A stretch of 64,000 nt of DNA from Hydractinia symbiolongicarpus (lineage: Eukaryota > Cnidaria > Hydrozoa > Anthoathecata > Hydractiniidae): positions 10,108,001 through 10,172,000 of the forward strand of contig NC_079878.1 in NCBI RefSeq assembly GCF_029227915.1, read 5' to 3'. Of this stretch, positions 1-12,349 are shown one piece after another. The notes beneath the pieces are model-generated. The model had not been told where the DNA came from and ran no database searches. It worked only from the letters and a program-made list of their open reading frames with translations. Position 1 is the stretch's first letter. Each line of letters starts with the position of its first letter. The translations under genes and the position numbers were made by a program.

Positions 1-3000
1 AATTAAATGTCGTAAAATAAGTACATATCTGACAATGGTACGAAGACCTTTTTTAATGACTGTTATCTTCTTATCGTTCATGCACTGGAGATTGCGCATG
101 TGTTGTGGTTATACGCCATCTTATTTTTAATGACGTAATCGTAAATAACTGTACATTTTTATTTGGAGGTAGGTTTGAGTGAATGTAAATAAAGACATTA
201 CTTATACGATTCTAGACGTAGGTTTTGCGAAGTGCAAAGCAAATAGAGAAGAACCAAGAGTAGCGTTTCTTTGCCTAACACGGCAATAAAACTGCTTAAA
301 TAAGATATCATTTAAAGACTAAATAAATATTGCGTTTAAAAATATTTCAGGAATTTTGACAATGGTTATCATACTCGAGAAAGTTGTTGAAACACTCAGA
401 CATTATTCTTCTATCCTTCTTACTTAATTTTAACTCAAAGTGCGTTTGAGAACATAAAAAGGCCTACTTGTGTTCTGTTCTTGTAAAATGAACTGAAAAT
501 GTTCTAAATTTGCATAATTGGAAAAAGTTTGCATAACATTAGCATAATTAACAACCATAACTAATCATTCTGCTAAGAAAAATTTCGTTGTAATCAGCCA
601 CATTATGTACTGTTCACTGAGAATTCCTGACTTTGAATCTACCCTAGATATTAGAAAAATGAACAGGAACATACGTAGACTCCTTGTTGTCCCTGATTGC
701 AAAACAAAAAGGAAAAGTTGGGATAAAGTTTGGCGTCAGTTAAATGACAAGTTTGAAATAAAAAAAACTTCGAATGCACTTACCCTAACTTCACTGCGCA
801 ATATTTTTGGTGTACAGTATTTATTGTAATGAGCTGCATCCTCCCCTCGGATGAGCACCTTTTCTATTTTCAAAAATGCACTTATTCAATTAGATGGTAT
901 TCGAAGAGTGTGGTTGGTTTTTTTAAAGTATTCATTAAAGCCAAGATAGTACAACAAAATTGATTGATTTTTTGATTACGCGAAGTCCTATAGTTTATTA
1001 TTTTTTTTCTTCAGTTTACTTGAAAATGTTAAAATCATTCATACCTTTCCAGGCTATTCCTCATAGTAACAAAATTAGCTGATAACACCGGGTATTCGTT
1101 TGAATTAATACGGTATAATAGGAGAAAATCTTGTTTCCCTTAGCTGATTTACCCAGAAATTACCAAAGAATACCAAAAGAGACAAAAAGCAAAGTTCGAA
1201 ACGTGCTTTAAGCATTGAGACTACTGCAAAGTAAAAAGCATCGAAACTATATTCTGTTCTGTCTCTAAAAAATATATGTCAGAATTTGCAGATCATGTTA
1301 CATCTGTTTTCACAAAATGTGTGTTTGCTCAAAAATGTCATTATTTTAGAATTTCCCACAACGAATTATTAAATGTTTTTTTCAGATGGTCCCGGCTTTA
1401 TTGGTCAATAATCGGATTGGAAGAAGTACCCGTTACCACAAACATTTTTTACATGCTTTTGGTTGAATCTACCAGTGTATAGAATTTTCATCATAATTTC
1501 ACATTAAGCTCCTGCAAATTTATTTTGATAAAAACAATGAAACACAACTTAATATCTAGAATTATAACCTATCGACCATACTCGTCAACAATTTTACGCA
1601 TTGTTTGGGTTAAAATTGTAGAGGAATTTAATTTTGGATGAGATTCACTCGTGTAAACGCGGTAGAGAGGAACCTCCCTATTCCACCCGCGAAGCATCAT
1701 TGGGCGCTAGTGTTTTTTACAGTAAAACATTTACAGACAGTTTTTAACGCTGTTTCTTTTTGTGTCGTGTCGCAAAAAATTAGCCCATTTAAGGGAGAGC
1801 TCAAAAACAGACGGACAAATACTTTTGCATTTTTTTTATTTTCCTTATTTTATAATGTAATCCCTGCCAAATTCCTGATAGGAAAGTTGGTTAAAAGCCT
1901 TATTAAAGAGAGAAACTGCTTTGCTTTTTTATTCCAGATAATTGAGGACATAGCTTCTATCTCATTAGGCAGAGACTTAACAATCCAATTTCAGTGGCGC
2001 TCTTCATTGCAAATGTGATTGTTAAACAAGCAGAACTTAAAATATCACGGGCCTTGAGGCGTTAAAGAATGTCTGTTTTCACGATAGGATTAGTGTTGCA
2101 ACAGTTGAACGAAAGTATTAAGTAGCGTGTTATTAACATTTTCCAAACTGTCAAAATAAACATACAAATAAAGTTTGAAGAGAATAATAAACATATACAA
2201 GGTATTAAAATAGTTCACTTGTTTCGGTCGTATAGTATCAAAGAGAACGAAAAAGTGTAAGATATTTTTACATAAAATCAAATGTGTATTGTTTTCTTTG
2301 CACAACTTGTTGTTGAAAAAAGATTGCGTTAGCGCTCAAGCTACAATTTTTAACATCTTATATTTTGTGTAATTTTATGTTATATCTTTAATTTTTTATA
2401 CAAAAACATGCTTTTTTATCTACGCCCCAAAGGTATGTCGAAGTAATACGCTAAATTTGACGTTATTACAACTTTCTTAAGTCTGTTCAAAATTATTTTG
2501 TCGTGATTTGAAGTCCATATTATGGGTTGTAAATAAAAAACTTACCTTTCCACATTGAGAAAAATCAGTTCTACTTCTGTATTCATGTTGATTTCTATAC
2601 ATCTTCCTTGCGTATGTAAGGCTCGATTTCATGGAATGACGTTTTAGCTATGCTCTGTTATCTTTTGCGTTGTTCTTGCTTTCAGTAGGATATACACACA
2701 CAAAACTTTCTTTATTTGTTTTTCTCATTATTTGGACATGTTAGATCATGTTTTATTACGCAACGAGGAGTTTTTAATATACAACAAAACGGTTAATATA
2801 TAAAAAAGAAAAATGCACATTAAAAATACATGTTTAAATAAAACGAAATCATAAACAAAGAAGGAATTTAAAAGTACCATATTTTTTTTGTTAGCGCCTG
2901 CAACTGCAGTGTTTATATTTTCAGGGCTACTGCACATTGTCAACTAAAAAGTGAACTTTAAAGGGGAAAGGTTTTCTAAATTTTTTTTTCAAGAATGAAA

Positions 3001-4925
3001 ACACGTGAATACTAGCTGGTAAATGCTTCTAACACTAAAAATCGTGGTATGATTTTGATAAATTAATATTAAGTATAAACTTACCGCTGTCGCAAGAACT
3101 TTTTGTCTTGTAATGTAGATAATTAAAACAACATAAATTTAAGTAAGTTATAAAGTTTTGGTATATGTTGCCATTGCTCGCTTAAATTAATTTTTAAAAT
3201 GGTTGACAGAATTAGCAAGAGAGAAACAACATTATTTTTAATTGTTGCAAAAAAAAAAAAGTGAATATGTATTAAATACAAACAAATGGTTTCATGATAA
3301 AAGTAAATCAAAATACTCGTTGGTAGCGTATTAATATGGCTTTACTCTTGGGGTAGATATTTTTTAGTAAAATTTATTTAATTTTATTGATAATTAAACA
3401 AAAATTCTTTCAGTGTCTGTTGAATGTCCTATCCCAATTTTTGTGAACTTTAAAAAATAATGAAGCAAGTAAGCAAGCACCAATAATAGGTAAAAAAAAG
3501 TATCGAAAAACAAACAGAGAATTTCAAATGATCTCACTGAAATTGTCTGTATTTCAATACATATCGACAGAGTTATGCCTGCTGCAGCTCCTTTCAGATT
3601 TTTAGGACCACTTGCACTACGATATACTTATGCTTACCAAATTCAGTCCAAGAAATTGACAATATTGCTTTGTAGCATAGATCCTTAGCATAAATCCTCT
3701 ATACTACAAAGCAGAAGTAAGGGCAGCCTCACAATTGATAAAGATCATAGAGCCACAACTGGCACGTCCAGTGGTAGTAAAACTCTCCACCCATTACTCA
3801 AACAAATTAGTGAAAATACAAATTATATCAGAAATTCATATGTCGTTCCTAAACTTACATAATTGCTGATTCCATCAAGAATTGTCAAAAAAATCTATTA
3901 ATCAATGACGCCTCGAATATAGCCTATAATATAGTTTCCTCTGAGTTTATTTTGCGTAAGTAACAATTTCTTTAAACTTACACCTTTTTATATATATATA
4001 TATCTTTCTTTTTATATAGCTGTCTGGTTTTTGTAATTCTCTTTTGTTTACTTTAGACATTAATTGCAAAATTTTAATGAAAGATTTTGAAATATCTCAG
4101 GCCAGAGAAACAGAACCTCTATTCAAACTTAATTTGACCTTCCCTTCTATATAAGCAAAGATTTTCATGAACACGCAAATTTCAAAAAAGAATATAAAAT
4201 AAGAAAAAAATATATATATATACAATAACAATAAGGAATGATTACGCAAAGCAGAAAAAAATAAAGTTAGCTAGCCTTATTTCTTTTTATCCATACTTCT
4301 TTTGGCGGGAATTTGCTCAAAATGGTAATTTCGAAATATAATGTTAGAAAATAATTATTAAACAAAAAAAGTTGTTGGTGAATAATTACCCTATTCTTGT
4401 ACCAAGACTTCTCCTATTTTATCATACGTAATTGAATATAGTGAACTTTTCAATAGAGCCTTCTAAATTATCCTTCATTAAATTACACCGCGTCGGATTT
4501 TCTTTAAAATTTTGCAACAATATAAACAATACTCCAACGCTTTGCAAGGAAACGGGTGCAAAGAAAGAAAGAGACCTCTGGAGGCACAGTTTTAACTAAT
4601 TATAAGTAATATTTCTCCATTAGAGGCCCCTGTTGTTTTTTTAATAATTTTACATGCATTTTATTACACCTGTTTTTTCAATTATTTTTAGTATAAACCT
4701 AATTATAGATCGATAAATTTTGATTGATTAAAGACGGCTATAAAATATTCTTTGTGCTGCTGATATTCATGTTTTATAATCAGTGTTTTTTCGATTTCTC
4801 TGATCGTTTTTCGGTTTGCAAAACATCAAAACTTTATAGTATTTTTTATCATAGTTTGTGCCCCCTTACAAGGATGTATTTATTTATTTACTTGAAATTC
4901 TATACCAAGGTTAGACTCTTTAGTT
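1..4925. other. AT-rich stretch, no recognisable gene
   Basis: I see no coding region I can name in these 4.9 kb. The longest open frame (1638-2018, +, 126 codons) has no recognisable domain or convincing splice context, and the other frames are shorter. There are short TA runs near 3989-4003 and 4209-4221. Undetected short exons or decayed repeats cannot be excluded. Confidence 0.5.
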
Positions 4926-5170
4926 TTTATTGGTACTGCTATCAACGAGGGTCGTGCGAAGGAAGGCCTAATGCATTTTAAAGCATCCCATTTGAACTCC
5001 AAAACTTGTGGAAGCACAGCAATCGCTTAACTTGACAACCGCCTAAGATATTAATCCTATTCTCATGCTAAATGCTAAGCAAAAAGGATAGATTCACACT
5101 TTTATAGTCTCTGGTATGGCTCGACCTGGGTTTGAACCCAAATGTTCTATAACAAGGGTATCAGTCGGTG
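4926..5170 (-). repeat. tRNA-derived SINE, family A, copy 1
   Basis: On the minus strand the right end (about 5105-5170) reads as a tRNA-like head with a B-box-like GGTTCAAACCC (complement of 5126-5140). The body, with landmarks TTGGTACTGCT, CAACCGCCTAAGATAT and ATCCTATTCTCATGCT on the plus strand, is shared with the copies at 6306-6533 and 39258-39540. Three copies sharing a tRNA-like head and body are what a SINE family predicts. It is non-autonomous and would depend on a LINE reverse transcriptase. The family name is unknown to me. Confidence 0.7.
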
Positions 5171-6305
5171 ATCTGGGGACCTAGAATTCGAAGCGTGCAA
5201 AGCTTAAATGTAGGCAGATCAAAACTAATAAAGTAACACACGATTCGGGACAAAGTGAACCTTTATGGAGGTCAGCACTGCTTTTATCCACAAACAAGTT
5301 ACTGTAATTTACAGGGAAGAAGTGATTAGTAAGAGGTGCTCATCTCGGATACATGTGCCAAACAGGTTGTTCAATATAAATACGTCTTATAAGTAACTTG
5401 TTTTCTTCAAAAATCAAAAACAAGCTTTTCGACATTTTAAAAAAGGGATAATTTTTGATGAAATTAGTTTTAATATTTGCGCTTGTCACTTCTTTGATAA
5501 AATTCGGTACTGTTTCTCATGGATCCTCTTACAAAAAAGAAACATGTGGTGCAGTTTTGAATCGCGTATAATTTTTTTAAAAATAATGATAGCTAAACAA
5601 AGAAATTACTTACTTTCATAGAAAACAGAGACTGCTCAATACTTTTTGTTCACAGCAGATGTATTGAATTATCATCAGTCAGGCTTTTACAAAATCTTTA
5701 AGAGAAAAATAAAAACACAACCAGACTACCGTTTTTTAACAAATCTTTAACAACGTTACTGGTGTTTCTAATATCATTAGCTACTTATAAAGAAAGATGA
5801 GAATATATTGCAAAATATAAAACGTGCTAAAACGGTTAACGTAACAATGTTAATCAGCGAAACAGAATGATTACATTTTTAATTGCCAGTTTCGTGCACT
5901 ATGGCAAAACTAAATCTTTTTTGAGATTTGATACTTTCTCAGCTTGCTGGTACCTTTAAGACTAGAATATTTAGCAGACGATTATTTAATGTTATTTAAG
6001 TTAAATATTTGGCAGTTAAGTCAATTTTAACAATGTCTTACTTTTATTGGGTAGTTTGATATAAACAATTTACGATTGTTTTTGTGTTGTTCAGAGTGCT
6101 ACTTTCAAGGCTGATCTGTAGTTGCACCAAAGAATTATTATTTGAAAATACAATGCAGTAAATAAAAATAGTTATATTTTTAAGCAAAATCTTTTTGATA
6201 CGTTTATAAAAAACAACATCCACTGAAAAGAAGAAAAACTTGTATTTCGAATAAAAACCCACCACAATATTTTAAATGTTGTGGCATATACTTATTATTA
6301 TTTAC
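5171..6305. other. AT-rich intergenic, nothing recognised
   Basis: Only short chance open frames are visible, with no splice-supported exon, tandem repeat or named element. Confidence 0.45.
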
Positions 6306-6533
6306 CCAAACCAAAGAGGTTTCTGTGAAGGGGGTTCTAGTGTATTTGAGCTGCAGAAGCAGTGAAAGCGCAACAGCCGCTGAAATAGTTAACCTCCTCA
6401 AGTTATTAACCCTATTCTTAAGGTAAACGCTAAGCAGAGATTCGTACTTTATAGTCTCTGGCATGAGTCGATTGGGGATTAAACTCACCACTTTCCGCAC
6501 AATGCTGTACTACAAGGGCGGCCTGCAAGTCGG
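6306..6533 (-). repeat. tRNA-derived SINE, family A, copy 2 (diverged)
   Basis: It shares the body landmarks of family A (AACCCTATTCTTAAGGTAAACGC, ATAGTCTCTGGCATGA shared in part, and a tail near GAAGGGGGTTCTAG). The tRNA-like head at about 6470-6533 is in the same minus orientation as copies 1 and 3. It is more decayed than copy 3, so it probably inserted earlier. Confidence 0.6.
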
Positions 6534-7321
6534 AAATAGGAATTGGAAAAAAACCTTAACTTCCCATCGAAAACTTTGTCTTTGAATATAGGTAGAGGCC
6601 ACAAAAATGCTGCTTTTTAATTTTTGCTTGTGGTATAAACTTGATAACTGTATATAGTGGGTTAGCTACAGTGGTAAATTCATTCGGCATTAAAAAGTCA
6701 TTCGGTTAAATACATAAGTAAACAAACAAATAGAAATAAAAAATGATAAACAGTGTGTTTTAAAACTTTACTCACAACCTTGTAGTGTTTAGTTGAGAAA
6801 ACAACTTTTCGTTCGTGTCATAAAATATTATATCTTTAATTAATGTTATGACTTTTATACAATTTTCATTTTTTCTTTATAATTCTTTTTTTAACGAAAT
6901 TCTTCAAAAAAGCGCATTGTTCTAGCTACTTTATTGATATTGTAGAATTCTTTACAGAATCTAGGTGTTAGATGGTTCCATCCCAGTTTGAAAAACCTAA
7001 ACTACATCACGCTTTCATCTTGAAATAGCTACGTATCTACTCTATTTTTATCTACATGTCGATTTTACCATTATTACAACAAATTAATATTTTCGTTTTC
7101 TTTAGGCTGTGTTACATTTCGAGATTTCAGGAGATTTAAACTTACAAAGAAACGAAACCACCATATTTTTAGCACCCATGACGACGGGATAAACTACTTT
7201 AAAACAAGACAGGGAAGGTAGACAGCTCAACTCTAGAAGCTATATGTATTTTTTATCCTCAACAATAAATATACCTGTTATTTTCTCATTTTAACGTAAT
7301 TCTTAGGCTATGCTTACACAA
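6534..7321. other. AT-rich intergenic, nothing recognised
   Basis: No domain-bearing open frame or repeat is recognised before the GACGTT array. Confidence 0.45.
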
Positions 7322-7768
7322 CCCAGTGGGCACACGACGTCTTTTCAACGTTGATTAGACGTTGAATTCTGGTCGCGACGTCGCAACCAACATTCAACGT
7401 CTAATCAACGTTGGGTCTGCAACGTCGATGCAACCGACGTAAATTCAACGTCTTTTCAACGTTGCCCTCCGACATGAATACAACGTCGCATCATCGACGT
7501 CTTTTCAACGTCGTTTCCACAACGTTGTTTCAACCGACGTGATATCAACGTTGATACAACGTCGAAAAAAGACGTTGTTTCAACGATCGTAAAACCGACG
7601 TTTATTCAACGTCGTACTGCAACGTTGATTCAACCGACGTCTTATCGACGTTTATTCAACGTCGCACCCGCAACGTTGATTCAACCGACGTCTTATCGAC
7701 GTTTATTCAACGTTGCACTGCAACGTTGATTCAACCGACGTCTTATCGACGTTTATTCAACGTTGCAC
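7322..7768. repeat. GACGTT-type repeat array with CCCAGTGGGCAC outer end
   Basis: About 450 bp is built almost entirely from variants of CAACGTTGATTCAACCGACG, RACGTC and TTCAACGTT, in direct and inverted order. The left edge at 7322 is CCCAGTGGGCAC. The exact reverse complement of that 12-mer is the right edge of a similar array at 12830-12841. The inner right edge stops abruptly at about 7768. Arrays of this type with a CCAGTGGGC terminus occur in DNA transposons of many aquatic animals. I do not know the superfamily. It may be one end of a 5.5 kb element or a truncated foldback element. Confidence 0.75.
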
Positions 7769-9122
7769 CAAATTAACTTTTTACCGAGAATCTGTTCCGT
7801 TCAAATCTTATTTGTTTTAGTTCGTCTCACACTGGCCTGCAAAGTTATATCTCAAACAGACGTTCATAGAAGTGTTCCAAACTGTCCAACAAAATAACGA
7901 AGCGTACTCGGTGTTTGTTAAAGATCGTCATAAACTAGAAATAAAGAACGCACGTTTTACTTAATTTTTTTGTAATTTGTCAGCGATTGGATATATTAAT
8001 GCCGACGTTATGTTGTTTTTCATATATATCGCTAATTTTACTGCAGTTTTACTACTTCAAAATATTACCATTTGTTTGCAACTTTACAGCCGCATCTATG
8101 TACTTTTTTACATGTGCATTCATTCTCTTATGCTATGTTAAAACTTTTGTGACATAACATCAGAGAATGAATGAACACAAACATGAAATGTACACAAAAC
8201 ATTCAATGGATTTTTTTTCAACAGAGCGTACCAAACGTTCGATTTATTTTTTGTAATATTTATCAGGGGGTTTTTTGTCCTCGTATTTTGAGAGAAACAA
8301 ATATTTCAACTTGTATTATGGATGTGAGACATTTAAAATACAATCCATTTTGTCAAATTATAATTTATAATACAATAATAACTGTTTATTTACTTCGCTT
8401 TCACATATTTAAACCTTTACTTTGTCGCATGTAATATCCCTCCTAGTCATTGGCGGGAAACTTTCGATGAGGAAATTCGCGCCTAAGCCCCTAAGAAGTT
8501 CGTATCAACTCACAAGGCGAAAAGGGCGAAGAACCACAGACGTGAGTAAAGTATTTCTGTACAGCATATGCTAATTCGTAAACTTTGCTTCGGTAGCATT
8601 CGTAGCAGAATCTAAAGAAAGAAAAAGTTAGCTAAAATTTTCACGCATATTTATTTGACACATTCTAGAAATAAATCGTTTGACCCTAAATTATTTTAAA
8701 TCAAATTTTTCCATGTCGGCAAAAAATTGCCGAAGTGATGTTATTTGTCTGCATGTCAACAAGTCGACATTTCAGTACAAGAGAGATGGGGATTCTTCAG
8801 AATGTAAGAAAAATTTATTTCCAGAGACTTATCTCTAAAAAAACAATGCTAGCTAGATTTCTCAAAAAATATTTAATGGATATAATGCCCAGGCTGAGGT
8901 GGTCTTACTTTTTTAATGTTCCAGCCTGGTATTGTTATTTTGTATTTCCAGCTTTTTTTATTATTTTACAGTACATTACACATACTTGCAATCCAAAAAT
9001 TTTGGCGGGAAGAAAATTTGGCAGATAACAAAAAAAATTAAATTTGGCGGAGAACAAAATTTATTAATTTTGGCGGGAATTTAATTTGACGGATAACGTA
9101 AAACTCATTAAAAATATGCCCA
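7769..9122. other. Segment inside the array-bounded region; one weak exon candidate
   Basis: There is a 20-bp imperfect inverted repeat at 8119-8138 and 8152-8171 (18 of 20 bases pair, 13-base loop). A short basic open frame at 8467-8541 starts with ATG and ends in phase at a strong donor (GTGAGTAAA), so it could be a first exon, but I recognise no domain and find no matching next exon. Repeated TTTGGCGGGA and similar motifs lie at about 9000-9100. Confidence 0.3.
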
Positions 9123-9386
9123 GTCCGTTACTCTATAAAACCCGGGACTCCAAAGCATCAAAGATACAACACCATTCACAGACACCTGGCATTCGAATTG
9201 CGCAATGTACCTGGCTCATATGTCTCCTGTGAAACAGATGTATATACATTGGGATACAACTTTGAAAGTATTGCTAAACATGTTGCATCAGAAAAGCTTT
9301 TGATGATTGCAACAAACATGTTAAAAAACAAACCACATGAGAGACCTTTGTTGTCTCAATTGCTTATTCAACTCAGTAGATTATAA
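9123..9386 (+). pseudogene. Protein-kinase-like C-lobe fragment
   Basis: An open frame through 9386 encodes what looks like the end of a eukaryotic protein-kinase domain. It has an APE-like AFEL (subdomain VIII), then CETDVYTLGYNFE, matching the D-x-Y/W-S-x-G motif of subdomain IX, and about 35 residues later the KPHERPLLSQLL that fits subdomain XI with its conserved Arg. The catalytic HRD, DFG and the whole N-lobe are not visible upstream in any frame, so this is either a last exon or a broken copy. The frame runs unbroken to a TAA just after the domain end, which favours a true 3-prime exon. It sits between the two GACGTT arrays. Substrate and role are unknown. Confidence 0.5.
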
Positions 9387-9566
9387 TAATTTATATATTA
9401 TTCAGCTCGATTTTTATTGAGCACTCTATGTAAAAACAAAACAATAAAATATTTATATTTTATTCTACATATATATTTATTGTCAGAATTTTTTGCGAAT
9501 TTGCATTGCATTCGAGAAATTAAGTCTCCCAAAAATTTTCATTGACTGATTTGCGAAATTAATGCA
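9387..9566. other. AT-rich spacer
   Basis: Contains AATAAA-like sequence near 9443, compatible with a polyadenylation signal for the kinase-like fragment, and nothing else recognised. Confidence 0.3.
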
Positions 9567-10077
9567 TGCCTGGCATATGCAAGCATACGTTTACTAATTT
9601 ATTTGAAGATATAACTTTTGATTCAATAACCATTTAAATTTTTTGCTATTTTGCTTTCATGTGCACCAGTTATGCTTGACACATACAGGTGGTTGGAGCA
9701 TGCTGACAGGCTGCCTTATAAGAGGGCGTGCCTGGCACATGCAAGCATACTTATAGCAATCTATTTGAAGATATAACTTTTGATTCAATAACCATTTAAA
9801 ATTTTTGCTATTTTGCTTTCATGTGCACCAGTTATGCTTGACACATACAGGTGGTTGGAGCATGCTGACAGGCTGCCTTATAAGAGGGCGTGCCTGGCAC
9901 ATGCAAGCATACTTATAGCAATCTATTTGAAGATATAACTTTTGATTCAATAACCATTTAAAATTTTTGCTATTTTGCTTTCATGTGCACCAGTTATGCT
10001 TGACACATACAGGTGGTTGGAGCATGCTAACAGGCTGCCTTATAAGAGGGCGTGCCTGGCATATGCAAGCATTTATA
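9567..10077. repeat. 162-bp tandem satellite, just over three units
   Basis: The landmark TGCCTGGCA recurs at 9567, 9729, 9891 and 10053, which gives an exact 162-bp period. Units 2 and 3 are almost identical and unit 1 differs slightly. Each contains CATGTGCACCAGTTATGCTTG and GGCTGCCTTATAAGAGG (landmarks, not full units). About 85 bp of the unit is also present once, diverged, near 11836-11920. Near-identity indicates recent amplification. Confidence 0.9.
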
Positions 10078-10794
10078 GCAATCTATTCGAAAACATTGTG
10101 ACAAAAAAATATATAGCTGAAGCTAAATATCAAGTATTTAGTAATTCTTAGTTATAAATCATCATATTTAAAAAGCTGCATGTTTTGTTCCAAAGCCCAT
10201 GTAAATTCTTTTAATTTGTTTTGACTTAAAAAATCCAACTTTTCATGAAAAAGGCATATTGACTAAAATTTAATCCCGCGAAATATCTGAACTCGATCGA
10301 TTCGCAAAAAATTGTGACATTTAAGTACTTGAAAGACATTCATAACTATGCAGAAGTGAAAATGCTGATAAATAAACGTAGAGGATTGAAAACTTATGAT
10401 TGTATTGTCTGCTTGAAGGTTCCTTCAATACATTTTGTGCACCTGTGGAATTCTATTAAAAAATAGAGTGCTTGCTTGCTTGATAAATTACAATTCTTAC
10501 ACTAAAATTATAACAAAAATAAGAAAATTAACTTGGTGATCACTACTTGCTTTATACCAGAGACCTGCACACACCACTAGTATTATGTATATATACAAAT
10601 TAGGTTAAAACTTAGTTATTAAACTTGTAATTATTGCAAAGAGCTGGAAAAAGATTGAGATTTTCTATCAGCCAACTTCATGCCTCATTCGACAGTCTTA
10701 CAATCCGGTATTTGATCTTGTCATGTTAAGTCAATATTTAAATCCTTAATTCCCTTGAGTAACCATTGTTTTATATTAGCTATATTTGAATAAA
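10078..10794. other. AT-rich spacer inside the array-bounded segment
   Basis: No domain or repeat is recognised here. Confidence 0.4.
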
Positions 10795-11369
10795 ATGAGT
10801 TGGAGCCGAGCAATATGGTTGGAAAACAAACAAGAAGAAGAAGGTACAATACCAACAGTTTGGATAAAAAATAATTTAGTCTACTGGCCAAGGGAAGGGA
10901 AAAAGTGAAAAGGTTGGGTTTGCAAGGATGAACTTATATAAAGCTGTTGTCGGTTAGTAAAAAAATCCTATTCCTAATATTCAATTTATATATGTGCTTG
11001 TAAGCGTTTTAGTTTGTTGTTGTTAATTTATTTATTGTCGGTTAAAATATGTACAAATAAATACAATAGCTCTTATTAAAGTGCTAATCCAAACCGACAA
11101 GTTTGTATTAAGTTTTTCCCGCCATTTCGAGGGGTCGACGTTCAGGGGGAAAAATACACATTAATCTGAGGAAATCTATTTGTCCAGCTGTTGTACTGTA
11201 AACTACCTCCATCAATATGTGATAAGAATTTTGTTACGTTGTAGAAACTGTTATCAAACATCAAAAGAATGCGACAGAAGGAGAAGTTCGTGCGTGTACG
11301 GCATCAATCCTTAAATATGCACCTGATAGATGTGGAGGAGCGGGAAGAACTAATGCCGAAGAAAATTAA
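10795..11369 (+). pseudogene. Two-exon gene remnant of unknown function (single frameshift)
   Basis: Exon 1 starts at an ATG (10795) and reads MSWSRAIWLENKQEEEGTI, then PTVWIKNNLVYWPREGK. It runs to a donor GTTAGT after 10952. Exon 2 follows an acceptor TTGTAG, spans 11245-11369, and ends at TAA after TILKYAPDRCGGAGR-like residues (ASILKYAPDRCGGAGRTN). The exons join in phase only if one base of the AAAAA run near 10901 is extra; otherwise a TGA follows. The I-P-x-x-W-I ... Y-W-P pattern resembles the N-terminus of small DUF4806-type proteins found in invertebrate repeats, but that is a loose resemblance. It could be a decayed gene or an intact one with a homopolymer error. Confidence 0.4.
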
Positions 11370-11729
11370 ATCGATTAATTTTTAAATAATTTACAACTTT
11401 TATATCAGAGAGGATTATAAATTTTTCAAGCGCCGTAATAAATTCTTCTAGCTTATATTAATTTTGATTGGGTGGCAGAAAATTAGAATGGCAAAATGTT
11501 AAAGTGATTTTAGCTCAACAATTTTTAGTGTTTCTACTAGAGATCGGACTTGTGACTAGTAAAAGTATGGAATATGCATGAGTGGGTGCTTTTTTTAAGG
11601 AAATACAGTGCTAATATAATATTCATTATATTTTTATTGTAATTTTCAACCTCGATTCCTGGACTTCTTGCACCTGGTGAGGACGGTGGCTTTTCACACT
11701 TTTTATAAAGTATAGCATCATGATCGTAT

Positions 11730-12008
11730 TTATTCGCATCTGGTATCCTTAACAAACACCCTTGTATTCAACTCTGACTTCATTAAGAAAACATACTTTT
11801 TCTCTAACCAATGCTTGATTAAAGACTTCGGTGCAACAGTTTTGCTTGACACTTTAGGTGATTTGAGCATACTAACAGGCTGCCTTATCAGGAGGCGTGC
11901 CTGGCACATGAAATCGCAGCTATAAATTTGCAAATACTGCACGTTTAACAACCTCGTCATTGCTGCGTTACATTTTTTGCATTGGGTTGGAACGCTGGAG
12001 ATTCTCAC
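11730..12008 (-). other. Coding-like minus-strand frame containing a satellite monomer
   Basis: A 92-codon frame without stops contains a CKKC pair and CQARLLIRQPVSML. The latter is translated from about 85 bp that match the 162-bp satellite at 9567-10077. I recognise no family. Either the satellite was seeded from this sequence or the frame is an accident in a degraded monomer. Confidence 0.25.
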
Positions 12009-12349
12009 ATAGTACCAGTTGTGAATACTTGAAATATCGTTTTTATATTTTGTATTATAAAACTCCGTTAAGTTTCATTTAGGAAGTTTTCAGCGGAGAA
12101 GTTGTATATACTGCCGATGTTTATAATAAAAAAATGACATATCGTAGAAATGATTTTATTTCTTTTTCGCAATAACCATGTACAAATAACGTAACACAAA
12201 TATAAGCGTCGGAATCATGCTAGGGAATAGATACATGGACATGTAAACTATGGACATATAAAACTGAAGCCACAATGGCGATTATGATTTGATTCGGTCA
12301 AGTTTGTCTGTTTCTTAAGGTTGAAAAGACGCTGAATAACGGTTGCGAG

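Noticed and set aside
1638-2018. 126-codon open frame on the plus strand
   Set aside because: No recognisable domain, no splice or promoter context, and composition like surrounding AT-rich DNA; not called as a gene.
7322-7768. CRISPR-like array
   Set aside because: Units are irregular, lack constant direct repeats with unique spacers, and the genome is clearly eukaryotic.
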